NCBI GenBank assembly: GCA_004015825.1
Contig: SAYS01000015.1
Location: 1 to 64,000 of the forward strand
DNA: 64,000 nt
From: Halovenus amylolytica
Lineage (GTDB): Archaea; Halobacteriota; Halobacteria; Halobacteriales; Haloarculaceae
Direction of reading: 5' to 3'
Part shown: positions 53,051 to 62,937 of the stretch, piece by piece
Position numbering within the stretch: position 1 is the first letter of the stretch
Layout of the letters: each line of letters starts with the position of its first letter
Made by a program: the position numbers and the translations under genes
The notes under the pieces: model-generated
Told to the model about the DNA's origin: nothing
What the model saw: the letters and a program-made list of their open reading frames with translations, nothing else
Databases searched by the model: none

Positions 53051-53707
53051 CTACTCCATCGATTCGGCCGATACGAGTGTGTGTGTCACGAGCGCGACGA
53101 TCGCACGGCGGAGTCGTTCGGTGACTGCCTGGTCGGAAATCCCGAGTTTGTCCGCCAGCTCCTGTGTCGTACAGCCTCTGGGGATGTCGTAGTAGCCGCT
53201 CTCGACGGCGAGTCTGATCGCTTCTCGCTGGGGGTCGCTGAGGCCGTACCACGGTCCTGCATCTGGCTTTGTGGGATTATATACCCGGGTCGCCTCCACC
53301 GAGACCGCCTCACTCTGACAGTGTGTGGTAAAGTCACTCAGGGACTCGTGGTCGGGAAATCGGAGTTCGAACTGCCAGGTGTCCGGTCGTCCGACGGCAC
53401 TCAGAAGCTGTCCATCGTACTCCTCGATCCCGCGGAAGACGTGGTCCCGATTCGCGTCCCAGTCGAGTGTGAACAGCGTCCGATCCTCGAAGACGTCGAC
53501 CTCCGAGGTGTTGTTGACCGCCGGATGCTGCTGGACACTCTCGACGAAGGTGTCCCGTGTCGCGTTGTGGATCCAGAACAGCGGCACGGTCGCCTCACCG
53601 ATGGGGACGAGGCTTTCGAGTTCGATCGAGGACATCCCCTCGACATGGAGGATCCGCCCCAGTTCGAACTCACCGGATGCAACCTGAAACTCCGCAATGA
53701 CGCTCAT
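53051..53707 (-). CDS. HTH-10 (bacterio-opsin-activator type) regulator A
   Basis: 218 residues from ATG at 53707. An N-terminal ~150-residue sensor domain (MSVIAEFQVASGEFELGRILHVEGMSSIELESLVP...) precedes the C-terminal HTH: GLSDPQREAIRLAVESGYYDIPRGCTTQELADKLGISDQAVTERLRRAIVALV. This layout defines the Bat/HTH-10 family. It is divergent from a second HTH-10 gene; the shared 152-nt promoter region carries a palindrome just upstream of this gene's TATA-like TTTTATAC (minus strand). Confidence 0.9.
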   Translation of the reverse strand: MSVIAEFQVASGEFELGRILHVEGMSSIELESLVPIGEATVPLFWIHNATRDTFVESVQQHPAVNNTSEVDVFEDRTLFTLDWDANRDHVFRGIEEYDGQLLSAVGRPDTWQFELRFPDHESLSDFTTHCQSEAVSVEATRVYNPTKPDAGPWYGLSDPQREAIRLAVESGYYDIPRGCTTQELADKLGISDQAVTERLRRAIVALVTHTLVSAESME

Positions 53708-53750
53708 CGCTCTTGCTTTCAGATTGAGCACAATCGTATAAAATAGGATA

Positions 53751-53766
53751 GCATGGTGTACCATGC
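53751..53766. promoter_or_regulatory. Palindromic operator candidate between divergent HTH-10 genes
   Basis: GCATGGTGTACCATGC: 7-bp perfect arms separated by 2 bases, placed directly upstream of the minus-strand TATA-like box (53733-53745). It sits about 45 bases upstream of regulator A and 94 bases upstream of regulator B. This is a good position for control of one or both genes by either product. Confidence 0.6.
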
Positions 53767-53859
53767 TTGGCTGCAGCCGGGCTGGTCAGCTGTCGATTCG
53801 TCGGCGGAGCCTGGTAGACGACCCGTCCAGATTTTTGTCCTCGGACCCGACTAGCTGGT

Positions 53860-54501
53860 ATGGCGACTGTGATGGAGTTTACGAGCCCGGTCGAGGAGTT
53901 TCCACTGGGGAGTATCTTCGAGAACCTTCCGGAGGTTCGGGTGGAACTGGAGCGACTCGTTCCACAGGACGAGTTCGTCATCCCGTACTTCTGGGTCCGT
54001 GGGGTCGAGGCAGACGATATCGAGGCTGCATTTCAGGACCACGTTGGTGTCGTAAACCTCGAACTCATCGACAGCATCGAGTCGGAGTATCTCATGCGCG
54101 CCGAGTGGAACCCGGCGTATTTCGGCATCCTGCGCGCCCTCGCCGAGGAAGACATCGCAATTCTCTCCGGCGTGGGGACGAACCGGGGGTGGCATTTCGA
54201 AGTACGGGGTGAAACCCGCGAGGATATCAGCGATTTCCGGAGCAACTGCCAGGCCAAGGATATCTCGATCGATATCACGGCCGTTCACGCACTCCTCCCG
54301 GTACAGGGAGAGGGCTACGAACTGACGGACGCCCAGCGCGAGGCACTCGTCACGGCCTACGAGTGTGGCTACTTCGATTCACCACGCCGGTGTTCGCTCG
54401 CAGACGTCGCCGACGAGATCGGGATCACACAGCAGTCACTCTCCTCCCGACTCAGACGCGGCCATAACAAACTCATCGCTGCGACGCTCGTCGACCAGTA
54501 G
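53860..54501 (+). CDS. HTH-10 (bacterio-opsin-activator type) regulator B
   Basis: 213 residues. The sensor half (MATVMEFTSPVEEFPLGSIFENLPEVRVELERLVPQDEFVIPYFWVRGVE) is clearly homologous to that of regulator A (EFELGRILHVEG...LESLVPIGEATVPLFWIHN). The HTH is ELTDAQREALVTAYECGYFDSPRRCSLADVADEIGITQQSLSSRLRRGHNKLI. The two regulators probably arose by duplication. A HalOD1 gene follows 68 bases downstream on the same strand. Confidence 0.9.
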   Translation: MATVMEFTSPVEEFPLGSIFENLPEVRVELERLVPQDEFVIPYFWVRGVEADDIEAAFQDHVGVVNLELIDSIESEYLMRAEWNPAYFGILRALAEEDIAILSGVGTNRGWHFEVRGETREDISDFRSNCQAKDISIDITAVHALLPVQGEGYELTDAQREALVTAYECGYFDSPRRCSLADVADEIGITQQSLSSRLRRGHNKLIAATLVDQ

Positions 54502-54569
54502 AACTTAAATACCTCTTGTATAATCAGTGCCGTCACTCTCCCGTATCAGACAGTTAAATCACACAATAG

Positions 54570-54911
54570 ATGCCAGCTACACTTGCAACTACCGAGCTAG
54601 ATTTGCGGACCAGCGATATCGAATCGAAGGCGTACCAGGCACGGTTCGACCAGGACGTAACCACGCCCAGCATGGCAGTCGTCGCGGGACTGGCAGAGCT
54701 GACGGGGACCGAGCCCGACGAACTGACGCCACTCCAGCTGAGTGTCGATACAGGTGCACTCGACCGACTCGTTGGTGGTACCAGAACTGGGGAACAGTCG
54801 GTTACGTTTCGGGTCGAGACATATACTGTCACTGTCCGTAGCGACGGATTCCTCTCCATTACTCAATCGCCACAGGACCCCAGACCGCGACCGGAGGGAC
54901 AAGAGCGATGA
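54570..54911 (+). CDS. HalOD1 output-domain protein
   Basis: 113 residues. The pattern ATPSMAVVAGLAELTGTEPDELTPLQLSVDTGALDRLVGG followed by the strand VTFRVETYTVTVRSDGFLSI matches HalOD1, a haloarchaeal domain usually attached to receiver domains or found alone. Its output mode is unknown. It overlaps the next small gene by four bases (ATGA). Confidence 0.82.
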   Translation: MPATLATTELDLRTSDIESKAYQARFDQDVTTPSMAVVAGLAELTGTEPDELTPLQLSVDTGALDRLVGGTRTGEQSVTFRVETYTVTVRSDGFLSITQSPQDPRPRPEGQER

Positions 54912-55078
54912 CCGACGTCGAAGCACCGACTTCCGCAGACGAGTTACATACGGATCTCCAGGCGCTGATTCGACAGGCCCACTCCAACGGCGTCGACGTC
55001 CAGGGTGGCTGGGAGTGTCGCAACGGCACGGAGTATCCGGACTGGGATATCGTCGTCACCGAAGTCGAAAAACCGTAA
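54908..55078 (+). CDS. 56-residue haloarchaeal protein coupled to HalOD1 gene
   Basis: MTDVEAPTSADELHTDLQAL then IRQAHSNGVDVQGGWECRNG and TEYPDWDIVVTEVEKP. It is a complete small ORF with coding-like composition, ATGA-coupled to the HalOD1 gene. The central WECRNG-x3-P-x-W-D segment looks conserved in small haloarchaeal proteins. There is no known function; it ends 15 bases before the convergent ligA stop. Confidence 0.7.
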   Translation: MTDVEAPTSADELHTDLQALIRQAHSNGVDVQGGWECRNGTEYPDWDIVVTEVEKP

Positions 55079-55093
55079 CTACCACAGCGCCGT

Positions 55094-57190
<2,097 letters not shown>

Positions 57191-57307
57191 TTACGTATCG
57201 AGTCCTAAAAGATCCGGCGAGATGGTGACCGGCCTGATCTATCACATCTGTCCGATACCACAGCGTGATACCGGCCGATTATAACCCTCGCGCCCAAACA
57301 GCGCTCT

Positions 57308-58255
57308 ATGTCAGCTCTCGAACTCGCACTCGACTGGACACCGAACACCAACCATACCGGGATCTACGTCGCCGAGGCGGAGGGGTACTACGACGAGGTG
57401 GATCTGGACGTCCGGATCCGCTCGCCTGCCGAGGACGACTACGAGCAGACACCCGCAAAGCGGGCTGCGACGGGCGAGTCGACGGTCGCAATCGCACCCT
57501 CCGAGAGTGCGATCAGCTATCATACGCATCCCGACTACGACTCACTGACGGCGATCGCTGCGGTCTGCCAGCAGGACACCAGCGCGATCGTCGCGCTCGG
57601 TGACAGCGAGATCGACCGGCCGGCAGATCTCGACGGCAAGACCTACGCCTCCTACGACGCACGGTTCGAGGACCACATCGTCGAACAGCTGGTCAGATCG
57701 GACGGTGGCGAGGGAGATATCGAGATTACGACGCCGCCGAAGCTGGGGATCTGGAACACGCTGCTCGACGGCGACGCCGACGCGACGTGGGTGTTCATGC
57801 CCTGGGAGGGCGTCATGGCCGAACGCGATGGAATCGATCTCACGCCGTTCTATCTCGACGACTACGGCGTGCCCTACGGCTACACGCCACTCATGCTCGC
57901 CAGTCCGGACACGATCGAGGAGCAAGCCGACGACCTCGCGCGCTTTCTCGACGCGACGGGCCGGGGCTACGAGTTCGCAGCAGCCAATCCGGAGAAAGCC
58001 GCCCGGATTCTCGGGGAGACGGCGGCGGGGCCGGAGTCACTCGACGATACGGACTTCTTGATCGAGAGCCAGCATCGACTCGCGGACAACTATCTGACAG
58101 CTGAAGACGAGTGGGGACGAATGGCAGAAAACCGCTGGGTGGAGTTCGTCGAGTGGCTGGCCGACGAGGATATCCTGACCACCATCGAGGGTGATCACAT
58201 CCCCGCCGACCAGATCGATGTGGCTGACCTCTACACGAACGAACTGCTCGAATGA
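57308..58255 (+). CDS. NMT1/THI5-like substrate-binding-fold protein without signal peptide
   Basis: 315 residues. LELALDWTPNTNHTGIYVAEAEGYYDEVDLDVRIR is the THI5/NMT1 start, with the conserved W-T-P-N-x-N-H. APSESAISY, ASYDARFEDHIVEQL and WVFMPWEGVMAERDGIDLTPFYLDDYGVPYGYTPLMLAS follow. No signal sequence or lipobox precedes the domain, so it is either cytosolic or the start is mis-set. A pyrimidine-binding ABC component usually has permease and ATPase neighbours; none is present. The CCCFC motif of suicidal Thi5 enzymes is absent. Confidence 0.82.
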   Translation: MSALELALDWTPNTNHTGIYVAEAEGYYDEVDLDVRIRSPAEDDYEQTPAKRAATGESTVAIAPSESAISYHTHPDYDSLTAIAAVCQQDTSAIVALGDSEIDRPADLDGKTYASYDARFEDHIVEQLVRSDGGEGDIEITTPPKLGIWNTLLDGDADATWVFMPWEGVMAERDGIDLTPFYLDDYGVPYGYTPLMLASPDTIEEQADDLARFLDATGRGYEFAAANPEKAARILGETAAGPESLDDTDFLIESQHRLADNYLTAEDEWGRMAENRWVEFVEWLADEDILTTIEGDHIPADQIDVADLYTNELLE

Positions 58256-58285
58256 GGGTATGGCAGGCTACGTGGCGCTTCCGTC

Positions 58286-58417
58286 TTACTCCTCGTCGTC
58301 ACCCCCGTCGGTCACCAGTTCTGTTTCCGTCTCGCTCTCTTCGTTCAGAAACTCCGGCTGCTCGATCTCTTCTGTGTGTTCTGTCTCCTCGTCACGAGGT
58401 GTGAAACCATGGCACAT
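58286..58417 (-). CDS. 43-residue acidic haloarchaeal micro-protein
   Basis: MCHGFTPRDEETEHTEEIEQ followed by PEFLNEESETETELVTDGGD and DEE. It has an early Cys-His pair and is otherwise strongly acidic and disordered. Haloarchaea encode several MCH-starting micro-proteins. Its own TATA-like element (ttcaatacgtta, minus strand) lies about 25 bases upstream. No function is known. The rest of 58256-58560 has no ORF. Confidence 0.55.
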   Translation of the reverse strand: MCHGFTPRDEETEHTEEIEQPEFLNEESETETELVTDGGDDEE

Positions 58418-58560
58418 GGTTCGTCGTGTTGTTGGTCTGTAACGTATTGAATGTGTCGCCGGATAGGATACTCTGTTTTAATATCACTGTGTCATAGAAC
58501 GCTTCGCAGCTCTGGCTATCCAACTCTGTCAAGAGGTGCCAGCAGTCAGGACAGTCGTTT

Positions 58561-59316
58561 CTACTGGCTAACAAATCCGCCATCGGCTACCAGAGTTTCG
58601 CCGGTAACGAACGAGGCGTCGTCTGAACAAAGCCATACCGCGGCATCACCGATCTCCTCGGGGCGACCCAGTCGGCCAAGCGGTGTCGCAGCGATGGACT
58701 GTTCGACGTTCTCGTTGTCTTCGGACGCTCGATCCACCATCGGTGTATCGATGACGCCGGGAGCGATCGCGTTGACTCGCACACCCGCCTCGCTGTATTC
58801 CAGCGCTGCCGTCTTCGTCAGTCCGAGAACTCCATGTTTGCTGGCGACGTACGGACTCAGTTCTGGAAATCCGACTTTGCCGGCGATCGAGGAGGTGTTG
58901 ACGATCGATCCACCGCCATCCTCGAGCATGACCGGGATCTCTGCTTTCATCGCTTGGAAGACGCCTTTCAGGTTGATATCGATGACCTGGTCCCAGTTCT
59001 CCATCGGGTGGTCGCCTGTTGGGTCGCTCGCACCTTCGATCCCGGCGTTGTTGAACGCAAAGTCCAATCCGCCGTAGGTTTCGACCGCAGTGTCGACCAT
59101 CGCCTGTACGTCTTCCCAGTCGCTGACATCGGTCTCGACGAAGGTTGCTTCTCCTCCGCTCTCCTCGATCTCTTCGACTGTCGCGTTCCCCTCTTCGGTA
59201 TTGATATCAGCGACGACGACGCTCGCACCCTCCTGGGCGAACCTGAGCGCTGCTGCATCGCCGATTCCTGTACTCGCTCCTGTGACGACCGCGACGCTGT
59301 CTGTGATGCCGTTCAT
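58561..59316 (-). CDS. Short-chain dehydrogenase/reductase (glucose 1-dehydrogenase-like)
   Basis: 251 residues from ATG at 59316; the extension to 59478 would cross the promoter. Classical SDR: TGASTGIG, the adenine-binding ADINTE and ETDVSDW, NNAG, active-site Ser in NTSSIAGKVG, Y-V-A-S-K, and VNAIAPGVIDTPMV. The C-terminus is DASFVTGETLVADGGFVSQ. The substrate cannot be inferred. Confidence 0.92.
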   Translation of the reverse strand: MNGITDSVAVVTGASTGIGDAAALRFAQEGASVVVADINTEEGNATVEEIEESGGEATFVETDVSDWEDVQAMVDTAVETYGGLDFAFNNAGIEGASDPTGDHPMENWDQVIDINLKGVFQAMKAEIPVMLEDGGGSIVNTSSIAGKVGFPELSPYVASKHGVLGLTKTAALEYSEAGVRVNAIAPGVIDTPMVDRASEDNENVEQSIAATPLGRLGRPEEIGDAAVWLCSDDASFVTGETLVADGGFVSQ

Positions 59317-59520
59317 GATATTCACGTCCGAGTGTCGGACGACCGGACGTGCGGCCAGAGGGAATATATAACTATGAGATTGTTCCGATTTAGTGATAAC
59401 TGTCGGATTTATAAAAATCCCGACGGGCGTACCGGGGCTGGACTCCGATAGGCTCGTGCCGTGGTTCAACGCCCTCACGCCGACGTTCGATATCGCTCGC
59501 TATCGCTCGCGGATATCTGA

Positions 59521-59542
59521 CGGGCCGGGAGGGAGTTGAACC
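59521..59542 (-). repeat. Duplicated tRNA-Lys 3' end (relic att site)
   Basis: A 22-bp stretch is identical to the 3' end of tRNA-Lys at 59649-59670, in the same orientation, 128 bp apart. A third, inverted and diverged copy (GTTCAACTCC...CTGCCGG, about 59587-59610) lies between them. This pattern is what integrase-mediated insertion at a tRNA 3' end leaves behind. No integrase gene is nearby, so this is a relic. Confidence 0.75.
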
Positions 59543-59648
59543 GAGTGGAGACGTGCTCGCTCACTTCGTTCGCTGTGCGCGACTCCCCGGGTTCAACTCC
59601 TTCCTGCCGGTTCATTCGACCGCTCGCTACGCTCACGGTCTCATTGCA

Positions 59649-59722
59649 CGGGCCGGGAGGGAGTTGAACCCCCGACCATCTGGTTAAAAGCCAGACGCTC
59701 TCCCTAACTGAGCTACCGGCCC
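59649..59722 (-). tRNA. trnK: tRNA-Lys (anticodon TTT)
   Basis: 74 bases, 5' GGGCCGG at 59722 pairing with CCGGCCC at the 3' end, discriminator G. The D-arm is TAGCTCAGTTAGGGAGAGC. The anticodon stem is TCTGG/CCAGA with loop CTTTTAA, anticodon TTT. The T-arm is GGGGGTTCAACTCCC. No intron and no encoded CCA. A TATA-like AAGTACTTAG lies about 25-35 bases upstream. Confidence 0.97.
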
Positions 59723-59829
59723 GCAACCATGGGTTGGGAAGTGGAGGGCTAAGTACTTACGAATTCGTTGTCTGGTAATATTCCGGTCGAGACACCGTGA
59801 TTGAGACCAGCAAGAAACAAAGTGCCTCA

Positions 59830-59937
59830 TAGTGATTACTGCGAGTCTTTACCACCAGTTTCCGATAGAACCGGTCTATTAGAGCCGAAAAATCTTTGTT
59901 TCCGCTTCCGTACTGAAAATCACCGCAATAATCACTA
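59830..59937. mobile_element. MITE copy 4 (108 bp) abutting a stop codon
   Basis: The ends are TAGTGATTACTGCG and the complement of TAGTGATTATTGCG. The direct repeat TCA lies at 59827-59829 and 59938-59940. The interior is about 80 percent like copies 1 and 2. The right TCA is the TGA stop (minus strand) of the gene at 59938-60618. The left flank, ACCAGCAAGAAAC, looks like a damaged end of the AAGAAAGCCCC repeat family. Confidence 0.9.
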
Positions 59938-60618
59938 TCAGTCCCAGTCCTTCCGAAACTGTGCGAGGAGTGCTTCGGTCGCGATCTCGCCCGGATCGAC
60001 ATCCTCGATGGAGGCTCGCCGGCGCAACTCACCGTAGACAGCCTGATCGAGTGTGAGCGAAATCTCACCGAGTGTGATCTCGCGGGACCTGAGTGCACGG
60101 CTGATGTCGGTCCCCTCGTTGATATCGCTGGCTATCGAGCGCACCTCCCTGACTGTCAGACCGTGGTCGAGCGTGACCCAGGCCAGATGGAGCCGTGCGG
60201 TCCCCGAGACACGCGCGATGTGTTTCGCTGCCGTCGGCGCGATCTCGCCCCGGGCGACGTGTCGCCGGATCGACTGGGGCAGGTCGTGGACTCGTGACCA
60301 CTTGCGGATAAACGACACCGTGACGCCGGTCCCCGCCCGCTCTGCAGCGGCCTTGTAGGAGCCTTCGCCACGGACGAGCGCTGCGCACGCGGCCGCGCCA
60401 CGGAGCATAAAGACGTTGTCGTCTGCACCGGCTGTGTTCGCTGCGAAGGCCGTCACCGTCTCTGCCGCGAGTTCGAGACTCTCCGGATCCTCCGGATCGA
60501 ACTGCACTGCCTCCTCTCGGTCCTGCCCGGTTACCGACGGATCGCCACGGATCACGGGCTCACCGACCGGCGACTCTCGTCCCGTTTTGAAGATATCTCG
60601 GGAACCGTCGTTTGTCAT
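59938..60618 (-). CDS. DUF7119-like haloarchaeal protein with ParB/KorB-like HTH
   Basis: 226 residues. A disordered N-terminus of ~45 residues is followed by helices. A segment resembling the ParB HTH (EGSYKAAAERAGTGVTVSFIRKWSRVHDLPQSIRRHVARGEIAPTAAKHIARVSG) spans about 85-145. A C-terminal RHH-like piece (EISLTLDQAVYGELRRRASIEDVDPGEIATEALLAQF) follows. DNA binding is therefore likely. It has no ParA partner or CTPase-motif domain. The stop codon TGA is part of the MITE target duplication. Confidence 0.75.
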   Translation of the reverse strand: MTNDGSRDIFKTGRESPVGEPVIRGDPSVTGQDREEAVQFDPEDPESLELAAETVTAFAANTAGADDNVFMLRGAAACAALVRGEGSYKAAAERAGTGVTVSFIRKWSRVHDLPQSIRRHVARGEIAPTAAKHIARVSGTARLHLAWVTLDHGLTVREVRSIASDINEGTDISRALRSREITLGEISLTLDQAVYGELRRRASIEDVDPGEIATEALLAQFRKDWD

Positions 60619-60699
60619 TAGTTCAGTACACGTGGTCGGCTACTAAAAACGTCCCGCGTCCGTGCATCGGAGTGGGCAACCGGCAAAACAGCGTCCGCA

Positions 60700-60825
60700 C
60701 TACGAGTCACGCTCTTCGGACATGTGCTCCCAGATCTCTGTACACCCACAGCCGTCCTCGACATCCGAGAGATGCTCTCTAATATCCTCTTCTTCCTCTT
60801 CGTTTTGTTCGGGAGTCGCTGTCAT
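60700..60825 (-). CDS. 41-residue acidic micro-protein with CGC motif
   Basis: MTATPEQNEEEEEDIREHLS followed by DVEDGCGCTEIWEHMSEERD and S. The acidic helix plus D-G-C-G-C-x-E-I-W-E-H-x-S-E pattern recurs, as recalled, in other haloarchaea and argues for a real gene. The Cys pair and His could bind a metal. The ATG at 60825 is preceded by AT-rich sequence. Confidence 0.65.
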   Translation of the reverse strand: MTATPEQNEEEEEDIREHLSDVEDGCGCTEIWEHMSEERDS

Positions 60826-61205
60826 ATTTGAAATCACTCCGGCGCGTTCAGTCGCTCACAGACCAAACGACCATCACTCTCTACCCCAGATATTATCTAC
60901 TCCCTCTTAACGACGTCTACAGGCGTAAAGGCTACCAATACTCCCTAATACCAGCAACAGCATCCGGTATCTTCGACACGCCCGTATGGGGGCAGTTTTC
61001 GCTTAATCCGAGGATTACTGGCCCCCAAGCTGGGAGACGCCGTAGTCCACTGGTGTGGCTACTGTCATTCCGGCTGGTGTCGTACTCGTCGCAGAAACGG
61101 GATAGAGATGTATTTCAACGGCGTGATTGTCCGTCACGTGATCGTTCCGGCAGAACTGGATAAACGGGCAAATATCTCCCGTATCGCGGTACAATTATAT
61201 TCGCA
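60826..61205. other. 380-nt intergenic region, no supported gene
   Basis: No frame of more than about 80 codons here has haloarchaeal composition. There is a small inverted motif (ACTGGCCCCCAAGCTGGGAGACGCC region, 61018-61042). RNase P, SRP RNA or tRNA signatures were looked for and not found. A low-GC stretch (caattatattcgcatc, 61190-61205) lies at the 3' side of the kinase gene. Confidence 0.35.
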
Positions 61206-61760
61206 TCACGCCGTCGGTTCGACACCAAGTAGCTCCCAGAGCCGGTCGGTGTCACCGTCCATCCGGGAGAGAATATCGCGGACCCGCTCCTGCCGTTTCT
61301 CGTCGACGGTGGCGTGGACCATCCCCTCGCCCGGCTGTCCGTAGACGACGCTCGCACCCTGTGGTGCGACGAGGACTGCCGGCAGCGTCGCCAGATCCTC
61401 CTCGCCGTCGACCTCGATCAGTGTCGTCTCCTCGTCGTCGATCGCTGTCCGGATCGCAGAGAGAAGTTCCGCAGAGAGCGTCGCTGGCGGGTTCGAGAGT
61501 TCCTGTATCCGATCGAAACCGTCGAAGGCCGACAGCCGACGCGCGATCCCGTCGCTGACTGCCGAACGCTCGGTTCGTTCGTCGACCAGCGCGACGGCTG
61601 GTGTCCGGCCTGCCTCGATCACGTGGTCGGTGACGACGTCCCCGACGGTAATCAGTGGCTGGCCTGTCTCCGCGAGAAGTTCGGTCGCATCCGTATAGAT
61701 CGGTCCGAGCGGTGCTTTCAGCTCCGATCGAAGCGACTCCTGGAGTTCGACGACAGTCAC
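61206..61760 (-). CDS. GTP-dependent dephospho-CoA kinase (DUF359)
   Basis: 184 residues with a GTG start at 61760. The family signature lies in LRSELKAPLGPIYTDATELL, PLITVGDVVTDHVIEAGRTPAVALVDERTERSAV, and NPPATLSAELLSAIRTAIDDEETTLIEVDGEEDLATLPAVLVAPQGASVVYGQPGEGMV. It performs the last step of CoA synthesis with GTP as phosphate donor. It follows rpoE2 by one base and is part of the conserved archaeal cluster. Confidence 0.92.
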   Translation of the reverse strand: MTVVELQESLRSELKAPLGPIYTDATELLAETGQPLITVGDVVTDHVIEAGRTPAVALVDERTERSAVSDGIARRLSAFDGFDRIQELSNPPATLSAELLSAIRTAIDDEETTLIEVDGEEDLATLPAVLVAPQGASVVYGQPGEGMVHATVDEKRQERVRDILSRMDGDTDRLWELLGVEPTA

Positions 61761-61761
61761 A

Positions 61762-61959
61762 CTATCTAACTTTCAGCGCGTACGTTCCCGGCTCTGTCAC
61801 TTCCATCTCTTCGGCGATCTGGCTCTCCTCGGGGTGGGAGATGACGACGTAGCCGGCCCAGTCCTCCGTCAGCGAGGTCGAGCCACAGGCGATACAGGCC
61901 TCGATCTCCTCGCTTTCCTGGATCCGGTGACAGTCACGGCAGACGAGTCTGTCAGCCAT
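61762..61959 (-). CDS. rpoE2: RNA polymerase subunit E'' / Spt4
   Basis: 65 residues. Zinc ribbon C7-x2-C10 (LVCRDCHRIQ) and CIACGS, then the Spt4 strand pattern SLTEDWAGYVVISHPEESQIAEEMEVTEPGTYALKV. It forms the Spt4-Spt5 elongation factor. Its ATG overlaps the rpoE1 stop by one base (TGATG). Confidence 0.95.
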   Translation of the reverse strand: MADRLVCRDCHRIQESEEIEACIACGSTSLTEDWAGYVVISHPEESQIAEEMEVTEPGTYALKVR

Positions 61960-62540
61960 CAGCTTTCACCGGCTTCCGCCTGCTGTGCCTGGCGTTTCTC
62001 CCGCTCTTCTTTCAGCCAGCCGTGTTTGCCCAGCCCGACCTGTTTGGCCGTCAGGCCGATCTTCGAATCCCGGGGGTTGCGCTCGTCGATGCTTTTCGTG
62101 ACGATCCGCGCCCGCACCGCGTCACCGACGCCAATGGTCCGGTTGGTGTCCCGCGAGGCCAGTTGCTGGTTCTCCTCGTCGTAGGCCAGATACTCGTCGG
62201 AGATCTGGGAGACGTGGAGCAGCCCGTCGACCGGACCGATGCCGACGAAGGCACCGAAGTTGACGACCTCGACGATCTCGCCGTCGACGACCTCCTGCAT
62301 CTGTGGATCGAAGGTGAGCGCGTCGAACTCGGCCTCGTAGTAGACGCCCGGCTCGTTCGGCACGACTGCACCCTCGCCGATGTCGTCGACCTCGATGACG
62401 GAGACGACGGAGCCGACGTCCTCGTCGACCCGGCCTTCGAGTTTGTCCTGGAGAAGTTTCTTGACGAGATCCGGCGTCACTTCCGCCAGATGCTCCGGTG
62501 GTACCTCGACTGTGTCGCGTAGTGTTACCCGTTTGTACAT
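61959..62540 (-). CDS. rpoE1: DNA-directed RNA polymerase subunit E' (Rpo7)
   Basis: 193 residues. The N-terminal tip (MYKRVTLRDTVEVPPEHLAEV) precedes the S1 domain (VVDGEIVEVVNFGAFVGIGPVDGLLHVSQISDEYLAYDEENQQL...RIVTKSIDERNPRDSKIGLT). With Rpo4 it forms the polymerase stalk that binds emerging RNA. It is downstream of a PIN gene by 19 bases. Confidence 0.96.
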   Translation of the reverse strand: MYKRVTLRDTVEVPPEHLAEVTPDLVKKLLQDKLEGRVDEDVGSVVSVIEVDDIGEGAVVPNEPGVYYEAEFDALTFDPQMQEVVDGEIVEVVNFGAFVGIGPVDGLLHVSQISDEYLAYDEENQQLASRDTNRTIGVGDAVRARIVTKSIDERNPRDSKIGLTAKQVGLGKHGWLKEEREKRQAQQAEAGES

Positions 62541-62559
62541 GTATGCTAACCCCGATAGA

Positions 62560-62937
62560 TTATGATTGAGTGATAGCTAGTTTGGACCGCCCGCGTAAAC
62601 TAATTACCGATACGCCCGCGTCGAGCACGCGCTGTTTCAGCGGTCCGTCGTTCGTGACCACGTGTGTTGCGTCCTCGTGTTCCGCAAGTTCGACGACCGC
62701 GTCGTCGGCGTACGCCGCCTCTGTTGCCCGACTCTCACACCGCTCGGCCAGGTCGAGCCCGACACTTGCCGCTTTCCCCTCTTTCCCCGCGCCCTCTGCG
62801 AGTTTTTCGAGTTCTTCGACGACCGCCTCGGGCACGACGAGCGTCGGCGCGTCGAGCAGTCGGTCGAGTTCGTCGAACAGTCGCACGTTGCTTTCGACGG
62901 GCATCATGAGTGCGTTCGTATCGACGACGACGCTCAC
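62560..62937 (-). CDS. PIN-domain protein of the eif2g-rpoE cluster
   Basis: 125 residues with a GTG start at 62937, overlapping the eif2g stop (GTGA). The PIN acidic set lies in [57 protein letters not shown]. Position and length match the stand-alone archaeal PIN proteins (Fcf1/VapC9-like) conserved in this translation/transcription cluster. A role in rRNA processing or decay is more likely than toxin activity. Confidence 0.88.
   Translation of the reverse strand: MSVVVDTNALMMPVESNVRLFDELDRLLDAPTLVVPEAVVEELEKLAEGAGKEGKAASVGLDLAERCESRATEAAYADDAVVELAEHEDATHVVTNDGPLKQRVLDAGVSVISLRGRSKLAITQS

Noticed and set aside
59757..60098. Minus-strand 113-codon ORF across MITE copy 4
   Set aside because: It covers the MITE and the end of the DUF7119-like gene in a different frame; basic composition and no domain.
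60826..61205. Structural RNA gene (RNase P, SRP RNA)
   Set aside because: No conserved core motifs could be found in either strand.
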